Shown here: positions 61,148 through 64,000 of the stretch, piece after piece
Layout of the letters: every line of letters begins with the position of its first letter
Numbering within the stretch: position 1 is the first letter of the stretch
Origin: DSFO01 sp041640715
Lineage (GTDB): Archaea; Thermoproteota; Thermoprotei; Gearchaeales; Gearchaeaceae
Assembly: GCA_041640715.1 (NCBI GenBank)
Contig: JBEPZU010000006.1
Location: 5,465 to 69,464 of the forward strand
Direction: 5' to 3'
DNA length: 64,000 nt
Position numbers and translations under genes: made by a program
The notes under the pieces: model-generated
Seen by the model: only the letters and a program-made list of their open reading frames with translations
Told to the model about the DNA's origin: nothing
Database searches by the model: none

Positions 61148-62571
61148 TACAATCTCCTTATTCTAGGATTAAGAACCTCATCTAAAGCATGACCTATGAA
61201 TACGAAAGCCAAAGATACCCCTGCTATCAATAGGCCTGGAGGGAACCATAACCACCAATATCCAAATTGAACAGCAGCAACTATTTGAGCGTGATTGAGA
61301 ATTTGTCCCCATGTTGGTAAGGTTGGATCGCCTAGGCCTAGGAAGCTAAGGCCTGCTTCGGTTAATATTGCACTAGGAACACCTAACGCTAAGCTTGCAT
61401 ATGCATAGGGCATCATTTGAGGCATTATGTGTTTAAACATTATCCAAGAATTGCTGGCACCCGCCACCCTTGTGGCTTCAATGAATGGCATTTCTTTAAT
61501 TTGTAACGTATTACTCCTAGCTACCCTAGCAATCCCCATCCAACCGAATATCGATATCAAGAAAATCACTATCCATATCGAAGCAGTCCTTCCGAAATAA
61601 GTTAAAAATAATATAAGTATAGGTAATACTGGTATTGAAATTAATATATCAACAATTCTCATCATTATTTCATCCAATTTGCCACCGTAATATCCTGAAA
61701 CGGTGCCATATACTAGACCTATAACCAGAGATAGCAGAGAAGCTAGTATTCCTATCAATAAAGATATAGGTGCACCCCATATCAGACCCGCCCAAATATC
61801 TCTTCTATACCCGTCCGTACCCATTATACCGTAGGCATTACCTTGAACTACAATTTTGAAAACTTTAATTTCAATAGGTTCTGTTGATAACGCATACACC
61901 ACCATTCTGTATTTTCCTTTTAAAGGAGAAGCAGTTGAAGGGCTTAAAATGTTTTCATCGAGCTTAGAAAATAAGAGATGGTCTGCAGTTATATGTAGAA
62001 AATCTTTGCCCGGATTAATACCGTTACTCCTAAGCCAATCATAAAGCGTCTTTTTAACTTCATTGGAATCTGAAGATATTCTAACTAAATATTCAGTAAC
62101 ATTTGAAGATATAGGGAATTGAATCATCTCCTTTATTTTAAAAGTTATAGCAGTCCCATCCGGTCTATAGATGATCATGTTAGATATAAAACTTGAAGAA
62201 TACCTATACTTAACGTAAAACACAAAGCCTGTAGGCAAACCATCATTATCGTTATGATACTCAAAAAATGCTGAGGAATTGTAAATCCCTCCTATATTCT
62301 CATTCTTATACTCGCTGGCTTCTAAAACTATCGAGGGAAAAACTGGCTTGTTTATTAACCTCATATACCATTCTGGAGGAACAGTTATTGGAAAGTCTTG
62401 CCACTCCCTAACATCAGACCATTTTTTAAGCGCATCGCTTGCTACTATAGGAGCAGATATTGAAATAACTATGAAAAAGATCAGCAAAGCTACACCGACA
62501 ATACCAAAACTCCTACTGAAAAACTCTCTAATTAGTTCTTTTCTCTCCTCTAGGAATCGACGAAAATTCAT
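61147..62571 (-). CDS. Dpp/Opp-type permease DppC with large external insert
   Basis: This 474-aa permease has an N-terminal helix (about 22-45), an inserted extracytoplasmic domain of about 190 residues (50-240) with Tyr/Ser-rich strands, then the normal DppC core (MGTDGYRRDIWAGLIWG, EAA loop with IEATRVAGASNSWIMFKHI). Bacterial DppC has only a short loop here. The insert may contact the binding protein or S-layer. The EAA motif is intact. Confidence 0.92.
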   Translation of the reverse strand: MNFRRFLEERKELIREFFSRSFGIVGVALLIFFIVISISAPIVASDALKKWSDVREWQDFPITVPPEWYMRLINKPVFPSIVLEASEYKNENIGGIYNSSAFFEYHNDNDGLPTGFVFYVKYRYSSSFISNMIIYRPDGTAITFKIKEMIQFPISSNVTEYLVRISSDSNEVKKTLYDWLRSNGINPGKDFLHITADHLLFSKLDENILSPSTASPLKGKYRMVVYALSTEPIEIKVFKIVVQGNAYGIMGTDGYRRDIWAGLIWGAPISLLIGILASLLSLVIGLVYGTVSGYYGGKLDEIMMRIVDILISIPVLPILILFLTYFGRTASIWIVIFLISIFGWMGIARVARSNTLQIKEMPFIEATRVAGASNSWIMFKHIMPQMMPYAYASLALGVPSAILTEAGLSFLGLGDPTLPTWGQILNHAQIVAAVQFGYWWLWFPPGLLIAGVSLAFVFIGHALDEVLNPRIRRL

Positions 62572-63617
62572 GTTTTAACCCTAGGATCAAATATACCATA
62601 AAGTATGTCTGCGACTAAGTTGGCTATAACTATTAAAATGGTCGAGATGTAAAAGAAAGCAATTATTATAGGTAGATCCAAATTGAGAATAGCCTCCCAT
62701 ATTAATAACCCTAATCCTTCCCATTGAAAGACCGTTTCAGTTATTATAGCGCCGCCAAAAACACCTGCAACTGAAAGGGCGATTATGGTTATAATTGGAG
62801 GAGTCGATGTTTTAAGAGCATGCCCAAATAATATCTTTCTCTCAGGAACACCTTTAGCTCGCGCAGCAACTATGAAATCTTCAGCCAAAGTGCCGATTAG
62901 TAGATTTCGAACAACCAAAGCCCATCCTCCGAAGGAAACAACGACTAAAGAAGTTACCGGTAATATCATATGTCTACCTACATCAATGAACACATCAAAC
63001 CATGTATTTTTAGGGACAAGAGGATCGTATATGCCCAGAGCAGGTAATATTCTTAATTGGTATGCAAAAATGAATTGTAACACCAATCCTACCCACCAAG
63101 CTGCGAAAGCATAACCAGTAAGACCAAAGACTATAGTAGTTTTATCCAACAAACTTTGGGGTCTATTTGCTGAGTATAACCCTAGGATTAAGCCTAATAT
63201 CGTCGTTATTAGCACTGTTGTACCTAAAAGTAAAACTGATCTAGGTACACGCTCCGCTATTATTACAGAAACTGTTCTATCGCCATTATCTGCTCTAATA
63301 ACCTGCGAGTTACCGAAATTAAAGCTTAATATATCTCGCATTATAAACCATAGCTGTTCATACCAAGGTTTATCCAGTCCATAAGCTCTGTAGAGCTCAT
63401 TAAAAATTTGGTCATAAATCCTCTTCTTATCTTCTTCGGTCTGACAACTACCACGTATTACGCATTGTTGTACAACAGCTTGAGCTTCCTGTTTAATCGA
63501 TTCGACCTTTATATTATAGAAAGCTCCTTGGAACATAAGATAAGTTAAAACCACCACAAGGAGTATAACTATAACAAGGTTTATTGAACGTATCGCTAAG
63601 TAAGTTTGAAGACCCAT
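62568..63617 (-). CDS. Dpp/Opp-type permease DppB
   Basis: This 349-aa permease has a DppB-style N-terminal helix (IRSINLVIVILLVVVLTYL), an extracellular segment and five further helices, with the EAA loop (EDFIVAARAKGVPERKILFGHAL). It pairs with DppC and overlaps it by 4 nt. Confidence 0.95.
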   Translation of the reverse strand: MGLQTYLAIRSINLVIVILLVVVLTYLMFQGAFYNIKVESIKQEAQAVVQQCVIRGSCQTEEDKKRIYDQIFNELYRAYGLDKPWYEQLWFIMRDILSFNFGNSQVIRADNGDRTVSVIIAERVPRSVLLLGTTVLITTILGLILGLYSANRPQSLLDKTTIVFGLTGYAFAAWWVGLVLQFIFAYQLRILPALGIYDPLVPKNTWFDVFIDVGRHMILPVTSLVVVSFGGWALVVRNLLIGTLAEDFIVAARAKGVPERKILFGHALKTSTPPIITIIALSVAGVFGGAIITETVFQWEGLGLLIWEAILNLDLPIIIAFFYISTILIVIANLVADILYGIFDPRVKT

Positions 63618-63648
63618 AAAAAAATAATTTTTTAAAAAAAATAAAAAT
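63618..63648 (-). terminator. T-rich intergenic tract downstream of the binding-protein gene
   Basis: On the minus strand the spacer reads as runs of T (TTTTTATTTTTTTT then TTATTTTTTT), resembling archaeal oligo-T intrinsic termination signals. Partial termination here could give more binding protein than permease, a common arrangement. That effect is inferred. Confidence 0.45.
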
Positions 63649-64000
63649 TTATGCTGGAGCTTTAGGTCTTCTTAGGAAAATAACAGCTAGCGTTGCTATC
63701 ACTACTATAGCCAGAGCTATTATCGCTATCGTGAAAATGTCAAAAGCAGGAGGTGGTGTTGTTGGCGTTGGTGTTGTTGGCGTTGTTGGCGTTGTTGGTG
63801 TAGTAGGAGGAGGTAATGTTGTTGGAGGTGTTGTTGGAGGTGGCGTTGTTGGTGTTGTTGGTGGTGTTGTTGGTGTTGTTGGTGTTGTCGGAGGTGGAGC
63901 TTCCGTGATAAAGAATTGTCTTGTTGCAATCTCTGGTATTAAAGCATGAACAGATACAACATATATCTTGAATGACCAGATGCCTGTTTGTAGATTGGCA
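63649..64000 (-). CDS. Dpp/Opp substrate-binding protein, C-terminal part with Pro/Thr stalk and anchor
   Basis: The gene continues past the window edge; only the last 116 residues are seen, ending at TAA (63651-63649). After a beta-rich end of the binding domain (IWSFKIYVVSVHAL) comes a 50-residue stalk in which 49 residues are Pro or Thr (TTP/TPP repeats), then one membrane helix (FTIAIIALAIVVIATLAVIF) and a basic tail (RRPKAPA). This matches the Sulfolobus Opp-type sugar/peptide binding proteins, which have a hydroxy-amino-acid linker and a C-terminal anchor. Two overlapping open frames in other registers are repeat artefacts. Confidence 0.85.
   Translation of the reverse strand, partial: ANLQTGIWSFKIYVVSVHALIPEIATRQFFITEAPPPTTPTTPTTPPTTPTTPPPTTPPTTLPPPTTPTTPTTPTTPTPTTPPPAFDIFTIAIIALAIVVIATLAVIFLRRPKAPA
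63748..63897 (-). repeat. Low-complexity (ACA/CCA) repeat encoding the Pro/Thr stalk
   Basis: Fifty consecutive codons, 49 of them Pro or Thr and one Leu. On the plus strand it reads as GTTG/GTGTTGTTG triplet-like repeats. Likely O-glycosylated in the protein; length variation between strains is expected because of slippage. Confidence 0.85.

Noticed and set aside
63748..63897. Possible CRISPR-like array
   Set aside because: The repeat unit is a 3- to 9-nt codon pattern with no spacers; it is protein-coding.
63726..63949. Two open frames (Gln/His-rich on minus, Gly/Val-rich on plus) across the repeat
   Set aside because: They are alternative readings of the Pro/Thr-coding repeat; the Pro/Thr frame continues both ways into a binding domain and a membrane anchor.

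Overview
The window is a dense stretch of A+T-rich archaeal chromosome (codon use dominated by AGA/AGG and ATA; gaps between genes mostly under 100 bp). It most likely belongs to the Thermoproteota (Crenarchaeota, TACK). The evidence: a cdvA-cdvB-cdvC (ESCRT-III/Vps4) division cluster, a threonyl-tRNA synthetase lacking an editing domain (the crenarchaeal split type), a tRNA-Trp with a 55-nt bulge-helix-bulge-type intron, archaeal-type Cdc48, MAT and deoxyhypusine synthase, and many apparently leaderless genes with a TATA-like box about 25 nt before the start codon. A low-GC Acidilobales/Caldisphaera-like or Geoarchaeales-like organism would fit, but the genus cannot be fixed from this window. 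There is no insertion sequence, CRISPR array, rRNA or prophage.

Layout. 1-6.7 kb: the end of a NapH-like ferredoxin, a large surface protein, a cyclic-2,3-diphosphoglycerate-synthetase-family GTPase and Cdc48. 6.9-8.7 kb: an XRE-CBS regulator and archaeal S-adenosylmethionine synthetase. 8.9-12.3 kb: an ABC exporter pair whose ATPase subunit has lost its catalytic motifs, then a flippase. 12.4-19.0 kb: a seven-gene overlapping MoxR/DUF58 operon with several membrane and secreted proteins, then tRNA-Trp. 19.2-29.6 kb: a CBS-zinc-finger protein, carAB, a primase-like/KaiC-like pair, a ferritin-like/VIT1 membrane protein, tRNA-Leu, an acetyltransferase, glutamate dehydrogenase and a HemK-type methyltransferase. 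29.7-37.4 kb: two radical-SAM proteins, a ubiquitin-like protein overlapping HtpX, a regulator with a 44-aa zinc-ribbon gene, a large cell-surface protein, an A-type Fe-S carrier and a GT2 glycosyltransferase.

37.5-46.5 kb: ThrRS (catalytic type), an operon of two thiolase-fold proteins without the catalytic Cys plus two DUF35 proteins, the division operon (an extra ESCRT-III paralogue, cdvA, cdvB, cdvC) and AsnRS. 46.5-59.1 kb: a HAD phosphatase, a nitrilase-like amidase divergent from nadE, HflX, Hsp20, deoxyhypusine synthase, an ECF S-component, a DedA-like protein whose stop codon lies inside tRNA-Ser, DUF371, a phosphoribosyltransferase, an amidohydrolase, SHMT and a poorly characterised nucleotidyltransferase/helix-turn-helix pair. 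59.1-64 kb: a complete Dpp/Opp-type ABC transporter operon whose binding protein (cut by the window edge) has a pure Pro/Thr stalk and a membrane anchor.

Points most worth a second look: the ubiquitin-like protein without a Gly-Gly tail coupled to HtpX; the Cys-less thiolase pair with two DUF35 partners; the primase-like/KaiC-like pair; the degenerate ABC ATPase; the fourth gene in the cdv operon; and the 112-bp near-identical segment shared by the two Dpp ATPase genes.
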